From an uncultured Eubacteriales bacterium (GTDB lineage: Bacteria > Bacillota > Clostridia > Christensenellales > Borkfalkiaceae), in NCBI GenBank assembly GCA_900549005.1, contig URMT01000059.1, forward strand, positions 1 to 10,310: a stretch of 10,310 nt of DNA. The letters run 5' to 3'. The translations under genes were made by a program, and so were the position numbers. This document shows, in pieces, positions 1 through 6,941 of this stretch (positions are counted from its first letter, which is position 1; each line of letters begins with the position of its first letter). The notes under the pieces are model-generated. The model ran no database searches. It saw nothing but the letters and a program-made list of their open reading frames with translations, and was not told the DNA's origin.

Positions 1-26
1 GGCTTTGCCGCGCAGGCGCTTTTATA

Positions 27-1310
27 TTATTCCTGTTTTCTCTTCTCCTTCAACCTTCTGTGTTCAAGCTGATACAGCTCTTCCGTGGCAAAGGAAATTT
101 TCATTATGCAGTCGCGTATGTTCACGGGGTGCAGCCAGAAGCTGTCGTCGTGGCGCGATATATCGAGGCAGTCGCCGAAAAATTCGTTCTTCTTCCTGTC
201 GCGGTAGTCGAACTCTATGTGCACGCTTTCGAGCTGGTTGGGCGCAAGGTGCATTTCGAACTTTTCGCCGTACCAGTTGCAGTAAAAGTGCGTGCCCGTG
301 CCGTCCTGGCGGAATTTGCCGCGGCCCTGGTAAAAGTACTTGTTTTTAGGCAGGGTGTGCACCTCGATTTCGTCCTCTATGCAGTAAGTGCCCGCCTCCA
401 CCTCGCGGCGCACGTTCTCGCGCTCCCACTTAAACCAATCGGGAATGTGCGCAAATTTTGCTTCGCCGTCGTGCGCTTCCAGCCTGCCGTATTCCGTCAT
501 CTCCCACTTTTTGCCGCAGTGCCTGCACTCCAAAGTGGTGCCCGAGGAATACATCTCAAACTCAGTTCCGCACTCGCAGCACTGATAGAGTATGTGATGC
601 AGTCCGCGCGCCCTCTGCGGGAAAGTCAGCGAAATTTTGTTTTTGTACTGATAGGCAAAATCGTCGTATACGAAGTGCTCTTTTATGCGCGCGTTTATCT
701 CTTCGGCGGTAAGCGCCTGCACTTCGTTTTTGTCCGCCACGCAAATCAGCTTTGCCTTGCAGGGGGCAAGCCTCTTTTTAAACTTATCTTTATTCCACTG
801 CGGGCAGCAGATGAAGTTGCCTTCGGCAATCAGAAGCACTACGGGCACCTTTAAAAGTTTTGCCATTTTGCCCACCGAAGGCGGTATGTAACTCTGCGTG
901 CCGTCGAAGGTGTAGCGCGCCTCGGGATATATGCACAGCGGATTTTTGTAGTGCTCGACGCAATACTTCATATTGCGGATGAGCGCCATATCCTGAATAA
1001 ATTTGCGCTTGCCTATGCCGCCCGCAAAGCGCATAAGGCCTATGCCGTTATCGTGCATCGCGTCGATTGCCACCACATAGTTCATATTGTACGGGCGAAT
1101 GGCGGCATACAGTATGCGGAAATCCATTTCGCTGGCGTGGTTTGCAAGCAGAAAATAAGGCGGCTCTATTCCGTCCATATTCACGTACTCGCACTCAAAG
1201 TCGCGCTTTTTCATATCGGGATAGGCGACGAAAGTTTTGAGTATTCCCATAAACAGCCCGTTGGGCTTTCTGGGTTTAAGCGTAAAGTCAAAAGTTTTGG
1301 GCCTCTTCAT
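27..1310 (-). CDS. PlsC-like 1-acylglycerol-3-phosphate acyltransferase family protein with internal zinc ribbon
   Basis: The protein (427 aa) resembles the lysophosphatidic acid acyltransferase (PlsC) family, which moves an acyl chain to a lysophospholipid-type acceptor at the inner face of the membrane. The catalytic H-x4-D motif is NHASEMD (His58, Asp63) and the substrate-binding block is around YPEAR (127-131), followed by a conserved-looking KLLKVPVV stretch. After the acyltransferase domain (about 45-215) comes a four-cysteine zinc ribbon (CxxC at 244-247 and 262-265) and a C-terminal ~150-residue region that I do not recognise. There is no signal peptide or clear membrane helix. I chose the ATG at 1310 because a GGGGG tract lies nine bases upstream; the ATG at 1316 (two residues longer) is possible. 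Upstream codons as far as 1382 lie before the predicted transcription start. The acyltransferase call is firm, but the exact acceptor is unknown. Confidence 0.85.
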   Translation of the reverse strand: MKRPKTFDFTLKPRKPNGLFMGILKTFVAYPDMKKRDFECEYVNMDGIEPPYFLLANHASEMDFRILYAAIRPYNMNYVVAIDAMHDNGIGLMRFAGGIGKRKFIQDMALIRNMKYCVEHYKNPLCIYPEARYTFDGTQSYIPPSVGKMAKLLKVPVVLLIAEGNFICCPQWNKDKFKKRLAPCKAKLICVADKNEVQALTAEEINARIKEHFVYDDFAYQYKNKISLTFPQRARGLHHILYQCCECGTEFEMYSSGTTLECRHCGKKWEMTEYGRLEAHDGEAKFAHIPDWFKWERENVRREVEAGTYCIEDEIEVHTLPKNKYFYQGRGKFRQDGTGTHFYCNWYGEKFEMHLAPNQLESVHIEFDYRDRKKNEFFGDCLDISRHDDSFWLHPVNIRDCIMKISFATEELYQLEHRRLKEKRKQE

Positions 1311-1368
1311 ATCCATATTCCCCCATAGCCTTGCGGCAAACTGCGTTACCGTTGCTCTCCTGCGGCAA

Positions 1369-1521
1369 TTATATTTTACCATACTTTAACAGCAAGGTCA
1401 ATAGCAACGCAGAAATTGCGCCGCAAAGCATAGCAATTAAGCGCGAAAAAAGGCCCTTCCGTTCTGCGGAAAGACCCTTTGTTTTTAAGTTTTTGCGCCA
1501 TATTGCCGCACCAATTACCAA
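1369..1521 (-). CDS. Possible 50-aa small membrane protein (TTG start), doubtful
   Basis: An open frame starts at TTG (1521) with an AGGAG sequence at 1532-1528, six bases upstream, and ends at TAA (1371-1369). The predicted peptide has a short hydrophobic start (VIGAAIW), a basic middle and a strongly hydrophobic tail (ISALLLTLLL) that could span a membrane. Against it, codons 13-28 are the terminator hairpin and its T-run, and the end of the frame overlaps the acyltransferase promoter. The hydrophobic tail may therefore be a by-product of regulatory DNA. I list it because the ribosome binding site is good, not because a family is recognised. Confidence 0.22.
   Translation of the reverse strand: MVIGAAIWRKNLKTKGLSAERKGLFSRLIAMLCGAISALLLTLLLKYGKI
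1373..1401 (-). promoter_or_regulatory. Sigma-A type promoter of the acyltransferase gene
   Basis: Read on the minus strand, the -35 box is TTGACC (1401-1396), the spacer is 17 bases and the -10 box is TAAAAT (1378-1373); each box differs from consensus at one position. Transcription would start near 1366, giving a leader of about 55 bases before the ATG at 1310. This supports a transcription unit separate from the lipoprotein gene upstream. Confidence 0.7.
1446..1480 (-). terminator. Rho-independent terminator of the lipoprotein gene
   Basis: In the minus-strand RNA a 14-bp stem (1480-1467 with 1461-1448, loop 1466-1462) ends in a run of six U (1451-1446, partly within the stem). Three of the pairs are G-U on the minus strand but would be A-C mismatches on the plus strand, which shows that the hairpin is kept for minus-strand transcripts. 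It lies about 75 bases after the stop at 1553. Confidence 0.8.
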
Positions 1522-1552
1522 AATTGACTCCTGCAACACGCACGCGGCCGCC

Positions 1553-3160
1553 TTATGCAGAGCCTTGTTCGCCCCATGTGCGATTCGCCTTGAACCACTC
1601 GGTATCTTTCAGTTTGGTGGTATTGTTCGAGCACCACAGCTTTAAGCTGCCCTCCTCCTCGCCGTCCGCGCGGTTATAATAGAACACTATATCGCCGTTC
1701 ATCGACTCGTATCCGTCGGCATTGTCGCTGACTATCGTGGGAACGTAGATATTTTCCGTATGCTTGCTTGCGCGCGTTATAAACGCCTGCGAGGGGAACT
1801 GGTTGGCATTTTCGTCGGTATATTCATCCGAACCGCAACAACAGCACGCCACGATGTTTTTTGGCTTTATTACGTCCAGAAGCACATCGTTCGACGACGT
1901 GGGACTGCCGTGGTGACCCGCCTTGAACAGCTCTACTTCCGGCAGTTCGTTATACTTTACCAGATACTCCTCGCCCTCCTTTTCCAAATCGCCCGTGAAA
2001 AGGTAGTTGTTTGTGTCGCCACTTTCAAGCTCCTGCGTTAAAAGCATACATACCGAGTAATTGTTTTCGTCGGAGGAGGAATGGTCGTAGTAATAATTAT
2101 AGAGTATGTTCATCGATATTGTGCGCTCTTCGTCGAGGTAGTAGGTGCGCTGCGCGCCGTCGGTCTGGTTGTAGCACTGCAAGCCCGTATATACCGCCGC
2201 GCCGTTCGATTCGGCATAGTCCACCGCCGTAAGAAAACGCGAATAAAGCGTAGGATTGCCCTTTTCGGTGACCAGGTCTTTATCGGAACGGTCGAACTTT
2301 ATTATTGTGCCTATGTCGTAGCTGTAAAGTATGCCGTTGTATTTGCCGCCCGAACTGTTGCCCACCATTGCAGCGATGTGGTCCTGGTCGGCGTGGGTGG
2401 CAATTACGTATTCAAGCACGTCGTCCGTGCAATATTGTTCCACGTATTCGCATATCGTGGTTATACTGCTCTGAATGGCGCCCGCGTCTATCAATACTTC
2501 GGTATTGCCCGTCTTAATCAGCACGCAGTCGCCCGTGCTGGAAGTACCGAGTTCAAGAAAATGTATCGAGAGGTCGGCGGAGGTTATATCTTCCTTGTTG
2601 CCATAAATTACGTCGTCTGCGCCCTGTTCATAGCCGCATACCGTGCACGTGCCGTCGTCGCCATATGTATGCGCCCCGGCGTTCATACGCGCTCCGCAGG
2701 ATTCGCACACCTGATAGTGGGTAATGCTGTCGCGGCGCCAGCCTTCGGCCAGTTTATGCCCCGTTGCGGGGAGTATGTAGTCGTCCTCTTCCAGCTCATT
2801 TGTGCAGGCCTCGTCGGCAAAGGCGAGGTGACAGCGGCTGCATACGTAATATTCCGTATTGCCGTCTTCAAGGCAGGAAGCCTGCTTTGCATCCACGTGT
2901 TCGCCGTCGTGCCCGAGAGCGGGAATGACGAGGTCGTCAAGCTCGCGGTTGCCTGCCTCGTCCGCAAAATCTTTTCCGCACGAATCGCAATGATAATGCG
3001 CCTCTTCGCCGCTCTGCGTGCAGGTTGCCTCTTTTTCGGCAACGTAGCTCATTTCGTGCTCGTGCCATAAAAATTGTTCAAGTATGGAACACCCGCCGAA
3101 AAAAGACAGCGAAACGCAGGCGAGCGTGGCCGCGATTATTTTTAAAATTCTGTTTTTCAT
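1553..3160 (-). CDS. Secreted lipoprotein with Cys-rich repeats and ComEC-like metallo-beta-lactamase domain
   Basis: The 535-aa product starts with a lipoprotein signal peptide (basic start, hydrophobic core, FFGGC with lipidated Cys24), so it should sit on the outer face of the membrane. Residues 33-180 hold three Cys-rich units. The first two are ~50 residues, each with a CxxC pair and ending IPALGH or LPATGH; the third is more divergent. Such repeats are common in clostridial surface proteins. From about 196 onward is a metallo-beta-lactamase fold close to the soluble domain of ComEC: LIDAG (223-227), HADQDH (256-261), TGD (389-391) and KAGHHGSP (413-420). These supply the metal ligands, so hydrolysis of a phosphodiester (possibly DNA) is plausible but not shown. 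There is no ComEC membrane channel. Where ComEC proteins usually have a Gly/His-containing block, this one has VACCCCGS (437-444) and FPS. It has its own promoter and terminator. Confidence 0.85.
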   Translation of the reverse strand: MKNRILKIIAATLACVSLSFFGGCSILEQFLWHEHEMSYVAEKEATCTQSGEEAHYHCDSCGKDFADEAGNRELDDLVIPALGHDGEHVDAKQASCLEDGNTEYYVCSRCHLAFADEACTNELEEDDYILPATGHKLAEGWRRDSITHYQVCESCGARMNAGAHTYGDDGTCTVCGYEQGADDVIYGNKEDITSADLSIHFLELGTSSTGDCVLIKTGNTEVLIDAGAIQSSITTICEYVEQYCTDDVLEYVIATHADQDHIAAMVGNSSGGKYNGILYSYDIGTIIKFDRSDKDLVTEKGNPTLYSRFLTAVDYAESNGAAVYTGLQCYNQTDGAQRTYYLDEERTISMNILYNYYYDHSSSDENNYSVCMLLTQELESGDTNNYLFTGDLEKEGEEYLVKYNELPEVELFKAGHHGSPTSSNDVLLDVIKPKNIVACCCCGSDEYTDENANQFPSQAFITRASKHTENIYVPTIVSDNADGYESMNGDIVFYYNRADGEEEGSLKLWCSNNTTKLKDTEWFKANRTWGEQGSA

Positions 3161-3162
3161 TT

Positions 3163-3186
3163 CCCCCCCCGCGGCAAAAATGCCGC
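3163..3186 (-). promoter_or_regulatory. Leader hairpin and G8 tract before the lipoprotein start codon
   Basis: On the minus strand a small hairpin (GCGGCA paired with TGCCGC, 3186-3171) is followed directly by eight G (3170-3163) and then AA and the ATG at 3160. There is no ordinary AGGAGG at normal spacing. The G tract is the only candidate ribosome contact and it lies very close to the start. Confidence 0.4.
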
Positions 3187-3203
3187 CATAAATCTGTAAT
3201 TAA

Positions 3204-3232
3204 ATTATACCGCAGCGCGCGGCATTTTTCAA
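3204..3232 (-). promoter_or_regulatory. Promoter of the metallo-beta-lactamase lipoprotein gene
   Basis: On the minus strand the -35 box is TTGAAA (3232-3227), the spacer is 17 bases and the -10 box is TATAAT (3209-3204, perfect). The predicted start of transcription is near 3197, giving a leader of about 37 bases. The -35 box falls in the loop of the large inverted repeat at 3215-3247. Confidence 0.7.
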
Positions 3233-3247
3233 GTAAATGCCGCGCGC
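3215..3247. repeat. 13-bp inverted repeat overlapping the lipoprotein promoter
   Basis: GCGCGCGGCATTT (3215-3227) is perfectly complementary to 3235-3247, with a seven-base centre. Its arms cover the -35 region and much of the spacer of the promoter at 3204-3232. It has no adjoining T-run on the minus strand, so it is more like an operator or cruciform-forming site than a terminator. Confidence 0.6.
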
Positions 3248-3311
3248 ACAAAAAATTTGTATTTTTTTAATTTTATTATAAATTACATAAATAATGCGGC
3301 CGCAATACCGC

Positions 3312-3349
3312 AAAAAACGAAGTTTGGGCGCGGCATATGCCGCGCCCAA
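3312..3349 (-). terminator. Perfect 26-bp palindrome, probable terminator of the acetyltransferase gene
   Basis: Positions 3324-3349 are a perfect palindrome that folds as an 11-bp GC-rich stem with an ATAT loop. On the minus strand, ACTTCG and then six T (3317-3312) follow the stem. It lies about 80 bases past the acetyltransferase stop. The six-base gap before the T-run is not ideal. The rest of 3248-3427 is AT-rich and I see no gene in it. Confidence 0.5.
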
Positions 3350-3427
3350 CGCAAAAATTTTTTAAAAAATCAAATATTTTAATTTCAATAAAAAATTATT
3401 TTTTTGTGCAGTTTGTACTTATTATTC

Positions 3428-3856
3428 TTATTTTTGCATCAGCTTATATTCCCTCGGTGAAAAGCCCAGACGCTTATAAAGCGAAATTGCGCGCACGTTT
3501 TCTTCTTCCACCTCCAAAAGGTTGAGCGCGGAGGGATATTTTTTAAAGACGAAATCGAAATACTGTCTGCCGAACCCGCGCGAGCGGTACTGTTCGCGCA
3601 CATACAGCTCGTCGAAAAATGTGCAGAGCCCGCCCGCCTCCTGCATATACAAAAAGGCGACTATGCCGTAGCCCGCGTATTTCCCGTCCTCTTCCAGAAT
3701 GAAGCACTTTGCGTGCGTGCCGCGCACATATTCTTCAAACGCGCCTTCGCGGTAACTTGCGGGGATATCGGCAAGCACCGCGGGCGAGGAATAGAACTCG
3801 GCCGACATTTTAAGGTATTCTTCCCTGTCTTCGGGTTTAATCTCTCTTATTATCAT
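3428..3856 (-). CDS. GNAT-family N-acetyltransferase
   Basis: This 142-aa protein has the size and layout of a single-domain GNAT enzyme, which uses acetyl-CoA to acetylate an amine. The acetyl-CoA pyrophosphate loop is RSRGFG (91-96, R-x-x-G-x-G), preceded by the beta-4 strand ELYVREQY (83-90). The C-terminal part has AISLYKRLGF (123-132), typical of motif B. The substrate cannot be told from sequence. I chose the ATG at 3856 because AAGGAAAG sits five bases upstream, whereas the longer frame would need a TTG start inside a stem-loop region. It lies 356 bases beyond the valS stop, so it may be read through from valS or have its own promoter; I could not find a convincing one. Confidence 0.85.
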   Translation of the reverse strand: MIIREIKPEDREEYLKMSAEFYSSPAVLADIPASYREGAFEEYVRGTHAKCFILEEDGKYAGYGIVAFLYMQEAGGLCTFFDELYVREQYRSRGFGRQYFDFVFKKYPSALNLLEVEEENVRAISLYKRLGFSPREYKLMQK

Positions 3857-3880
3857 AGATACTTTCCTTATATTTTTATT

Positions 3881-3910
3881 AAGCCGCGGAGCGCACGCGC
3901 TCCGCGGCTT
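3881..3910 (-). other. Very stable stem-loop upstream of the acetyltransferase gene
   Basis: AAGCCGCGGAGCG (3881-3893) pairs perfectly with 3898-3910 around CACG, a 13-bp GC-rich stem. It sits 24 bases upstream of the start codon. No T-run follows on either strand, so it is not a standard terminator. It could lie in the mRNA leader, protect an RNA end or slow read-through from valS. Confidence 0.5.
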
Positions 3911-3961
3911 GAAATCCACCTCAATATATTGCAAATAATGAAGTCAGCTTAACCGCGCACC

Positions 3962-4006
3962 CGTCATTTCGACCGGGTAAGCGCAGCGAACGCACGGAGA
4001 AATCTC
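3962..4006 (+). repeat. Intergenic repeat, short form (copy A)
   Basis: This ~45-base unit starts GTCATTTCGACCG and ends GGAGAAATCTC. It shares its two ends with copies B (4027-4126) and C (9175-9265) but lacks their ~50-base central block. Its last 11 bases form an inverted repeat with 4028-4038, so copies A and B face each other and could fold into a long hairpin. Confidence 0.6.
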
Positions 4007-4026
4007 GCCTTACACGGTGCTTTCCC

Positions 4027-4126
4027 TGAGATTTCTCCACTACACTCACTTCGTTCGTTTCGGTCGTAAGGAGCGTAGCGACGGAATAGCGATTGCTACC
4101 GTCAGGTCAATCGCGTCAATGACAAA
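4027..4126 (-). repeat. Intergenic repeat, long form (copy B)
   Basis: Read on the minus strand this unit runs from TGTCATTGACGCGATT to GGAGAAATCTCA. Positions 4077-4125 are a perfect 49-base inverted match to 9175-9223, and similarity continues through the CTCCTTACGACCG block and the final GGAGAAATCTCA. No open frame is present, so it is a small non-coding repeat, perhaps spread by a transposase elsewhere in the genome. Confidence 0.8.
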
Positions 4127-4182
4127 GCAGGTACGCTGCCGCTCGGTCGCAAAGAGCGAAGCGACTTTAATTACGAACCGTT

Positions 4183-4199
4183 AATCGCGTCAATGACAA
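4183..4199 (-). repeat. 17-bp partial copy of the repeat end
   Basis: AATCGCGTCAATGACAA occurs at 4109-4125 (the end of copy B) and again here, 74 bases further on and 13 bases from the valS stop. It suggests nested or eroded repeat copies. The 4127-4182 stretch between them also has GAGCGAAGCGAC-type sequence resembling the repeat family. Confidence 0.6.
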
Positions 4200-4212
4200 T
4201 CAGACGGAGCCG

Positions 4213-6831
4213 TTAAAGGCTTTTAAGCTGCTTTTCGATGCGCTCCTTCATCTCGATATACTTTTCCAGCTTGGCGCGCTCTTCGTCAACAAGTTTTTTG
4301 GGCGCCTTGGATACAAAGCCGTTGTTGTGCAGTTTGCCGTCGGCGCGCCTGATTTCTGCCATTACCTTTTCAAGCTCGCCTTCCAGCCTTTCGCGCTCCT
4401 TGGCGGAATCCACCAAATCGCCCATAGGCACGAGCAGGGTGGCGCAGCTTACCACCTTTGCGGCGGCATTTTCGCCGACCGCCTCGGGGGAGGTGACGAA
4501 CTTTATTTCAGATGCGCCAGCAAGGCGGAGTATGCAGTCTTCGTTGGCGGATATAAGCCGCTTTGAATCGGTTATAAGGTACAGCGTAACCTTTTTTGAG
4601 GGTGCGCAGCCCGTTTCGGTTTTGAGCGCGCGCACTTCCTTTATTATATCCATAACGCCCGCGAACGCCTGCGCCTCTTTGCGGTAGGTGAGGCGGGAAT
4701 TGTAGCGGGGATATGCCGCAAGCATTATCCTTCCGCTTGCGCCGGGCAGCTCGGAATATATCTTTTCGGTCACGAAGGGCACGAAGGGATGCAGAAGTTT
4801 GAGAGCGCTGTCGAGAACGTATACTAAAACGGCGAGAGCCGTGTCCTTCTTCGCCTCGTCGTCTGACCAGAGCGCAGACTTGGTAAGCTCGATATACCAG
4901 TCGCAGAAGTCGTACCACATAAAGTCGTACGCCGTCTGGCAGGCGATGCCCAGTTCAAGTTTGTTGAGCGCGAGCGTTACGTCCCTTATGGTGGCTTGCA
5001 GGCGTGATATTATCCACTTATCTGCGTGGCCGAGTTTGACGTCGTGTATGCTCTTTATAGTCCTGCCCTCGCAGTTGGTGAGCACGTAGCGGCTGGCGTT
5101 CCATATCTTATTTATAAAGCCCGCCGCCGACTGCACCTTTGCGTCTGAATAGCGGATGTCGTTGCCCGTTGCAACGCCCTGCAACAGCGAGAAGCGGAGC
5201 GCGTCGGCGCCGTACTTATCTATTATTTCAAGCGGGTCTATGCCGTTGCCGAGCGATTTCGACATCTTTCTGCCCTGCTCGTCGCGCACTATACCGTGCA
5301 TAAGCACGTAGCGGAAGGGCACCTTGCGCATATGCTCTATGCCCGAGAATATCATTCGCGCAACCCAGAAGAAGATTATGTCGTAACCCGTGACAAGCAC
5401 GTCGGTGGGGTAGAAATACTCCAAATCGGAGGTATCTTCGGGGAAGCCGAGCGTTGAGAAGGGCCAGAGGGCGGACGAGAACCACGTATCAAGCACATCC
5501 TCGTCCTGGCGAATGTGCGCGCTGCCGCACTTGGGGCAGACGGCAGGGTCCTCCTTGGCGCAGATAACTTCGCCGCAGTCGTCGCAGTACCAGATGGGAA
5601 TTCTGTGACCCCACCACAACTGGCGGGATATGCACCAATCCTTTACGTTCTCCATCCAGTTGAAGTAAATTTTTGCAAACCTTTCGGGCATAAAGGTCGT
5701 CTTTTTGTCCATAACGGCGTTTATGGCGGGGCGGGCGAGCGGCTTCATCTTTACGAACCACTGCTTTGAAACCATAGGCTCTATCGCCGTGTGGCAGCGG
5801 TAACAATGGCCCACGCTGTGCCTGTGCGGTTCGATTTTTACGAGGTTGCCAAGCGCTTTCAACTCCTCCACCACCGCCTTTCTGCACTCGTAGCGGTCCA
5901 TACCGCAATACTTGCCCGCAAGCGCGTTCATAGTGCCGTCCTCGTTCATCACCTTGACTACGGGGAGGTTGTGCCTAAGGCCCACTTCAAAGTCGTTGGG
6001 GTCGTGCGCGGGGGTAATTTTTACGCAGCCCGTGCCGTACTCCATATCGGCGTGCTCGTCGGCAACGACGGGTATTGGCTTGTTTATTATGGGCAGAATT
6101 ACGTTTTTGCCGATATAATTTTTATACCTTTCGTCGGCGGGGTTTACTGCCACGGCGGTGTCGCCGAACATAGTTTCGGGACGGGTGGTGGCAACTATCA
6201 GCCCCTCGGTGCCGGAGCCTTCGAGGAAGTATTTGAGGTGCCAGAAATGCGAATCTTCGTCGGTGTATTCCACCTCGGCGTCTGAAAGCGCCGTCTTGCA
6301 CTCGGGGCACCAGTTGATAATTCTGTCGCCGTGGTAAATAAGGCCCTTGTTATAGAGGTTGACGAACACCTCCCTCACCGCGCGCGAGCACTTTTCGTCC
6401 ATAGTGAAGGCAAGGCGCGACCAGTCGCACGAACAGCCCAGCGTTTTGAGCTGGGTTATTATTCTGCCGCCGTACTTTTCTTTCCAGTCCCACGCCAGCT
6501 TCAAAAACTCTTCGCGCGTCAAATCGGCCTTGTCTATGCCCTGCTTTTTGAGCTGTTCAACAATCTTTACTTCGGTTGCGATAGAGGCGTGGTCGGTACC
6601 GGGAAGCCAGAGGGCGCAATAGCCCTGCATTCTTTTGAACCTGATGAGCGTATCCTGATAGGTTTCGTCGAGCGCGTGCCCCATATGAAGCTGGCCCGTT
6701 ATGTTGGGCGGGGGCATCATTATAGTGAAAGGAACCTTATTGTCGTCCCTCTCCGCGCGGAAGCACCCTTCCTCTTCCCATTCCTTATAAATCTGACCCT
6801 CAAAAGATTTGGGGTTGTAAGATTTTTCCAT
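4213..6831 (-). CDS. valS: Valyl-tRNA synthetase (class I)
   Basis: This cytoplasmic enzyme joins valine to tRNA-Val. The 872-aa length is normal for the bacterial form. PPPNITGQLHMGHAL (40-54) holds the HIGH-type signature HMGH (49-52), and KMSKS is at 521-525. The editing domain that removes mischarged threonine is seen in ATTRPETMFGDTA (213-225) and TPAHDPNDF (272-280). Pairs of cysteines at 174/177, 415/418 and 431/434 suggest bound zinc. The last ~65 residues are a charged, helical coiled coil as in other ValRS proteins. The ATG at 6831 follows a GAGG sequence with normal spacing. The gene has its own strong promoter. Its downstream side (4027-4212) holds repeats rather than a clear terminator. 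Confidence 0.98.
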   Translation of the reverse strand: MEKSYNPKSFEGQIYKEWEEEGCFRAERDDNKVPFTIMMPPPNITGQLHMGHALDETYQDTLIRFKRMQGYCALWLPGTDHASIATEVKIVEQLKKQGIDKADLTREEFLKLAWDWKEKYGGRIITQLKTLGCSCDWSRLAFTMDEKCSRAVREVFVNLYNKGLIYHGDRIINWCPECKTALSDAEVEYTDEDSHFWHLKYFLEGSGTEGLIVATTRPETMFGDTAVAVNPADERYKNYIGKNVILPIINKPIPVVADEHADMEYGTGCVKITPAHDPNDFEVGLRHNLPVVKVMNEDGTMNALAGKYCGMDRYECRKAVVEELKALGNLVKIEPHRHSVGHCYRCHTAIEPMVSKQWFVKMKPLARPAINAVMDKKTTFMPERFAKIYFNWMENVKDWCISRQLWWGHRIPIWYCDDCGEVICAKEDPAVCPKCGSAHIRQDEDVLDTWFSSALWPFSTLGFPEDTSDLEYFYPTDVLVTGYDIIFFWVARMIFSGIEHMRKVPFRYVLMHGIVRDEQGRKMSKSLGNGIDPLEIIDKYGADALRFSLLQGVATGNDIRYSDAKVQSAAGFINKIWNASRYVLTNCEGRTIKSIHDVKLGHADKWIISRLQATIRDVTLALNKLELGIACQTAYDFMWYDFCDWYIELTKSALWSDDEAKKDTALAVLVYVLDSALKLLHPFVPFVTEKIYSELPGASGRIMLAAYPRYNSRLTYRKEAQAFAGVMDIIKEVRALKTETGCAPSKKVTLYLITDSKRLISANEDCILRLAGASEIKFVTSPEAVGENAAAKVVSCATLLVPMGDLVDSAKERERLEGELEKVMAEIRRADGKLHNNGFVSKAPKKLVDEERAKLEKYIEMKERIEKQLKSL

Positions 6832-6855
6832 AAGTACCTCTTTAAATAAACGAAA

Positions 6856-6875
6856 ACAGGCGGCTTTCCGCCCGT
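6856..6875 (-). promoter_or_regulatory. Stem-loop in the valS leader
   Basis: In the minus-strand RNA ACGGGCGG (6875-6868) pairs with CCGCCTGT (6863-6856) around AAAG, an 8-bp stem with one G-U pair. It is followed by TTTTCGTTTATTT and lies about 25 bases before the valS start. It looks like a weak terminator inside the leader and may act as an attenuator. The leader is about 75 bases and shows no T-box sequence. Confidence 0.45.
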
Positions 6876-6911
6876 TCCCCCGTGATGAGTAATAAATGTA
6901 ATACGTTTTAA

Positions 6912-6941
6912 ATTATAAAACAAAACAGCCTGCGTTGTCAA
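6912..6941 (-). promoter_or_regulatory. Consensus sigma-A promoter of valS
   Basis: On the minus strand a perfect -35 box TTGACA (6941-6936) is followed after 18 bases by a perfect -10 box TATAAT (6917-6912). Transcription would begin near 6905, leaving a leader of about 75 bases. Confidence 0.85.

Noticed and set aside
60..854. Plus-strand open frame of 264 codons opposite the acyltransferase gene
   Set aside because: It is a shadow of the minus-strand gene; the opposite frame carries the catalytic H-x4-D motif and a good promoter.
2081..3070. Plus-strand open frame of 329 codons opposite the lipoprotein gene
   Set aside because: It mirrors a clear minus-strand gene with signal peptide and metal motifs, has no recognisable domain, and arises from GC-rich codon use on the other strand.
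3215..3247. Terminator reading for the 13-bp inverted repeat
   Set aside because: No T-run follows on the minus strand, and on the plus strand there is no gene upstream that would need it; it overlaps a promoter instead.
3950..4200. CRISPR array
   Set aside because: The repeated sequences are few, inverted or unevenly spaced, and lack regular spacers.
5791..6285. Plus-strand open frame of 164 codons inside valS
   Set aside because: It lies wholly within the valS editing-domain region and shows no family features of its own.
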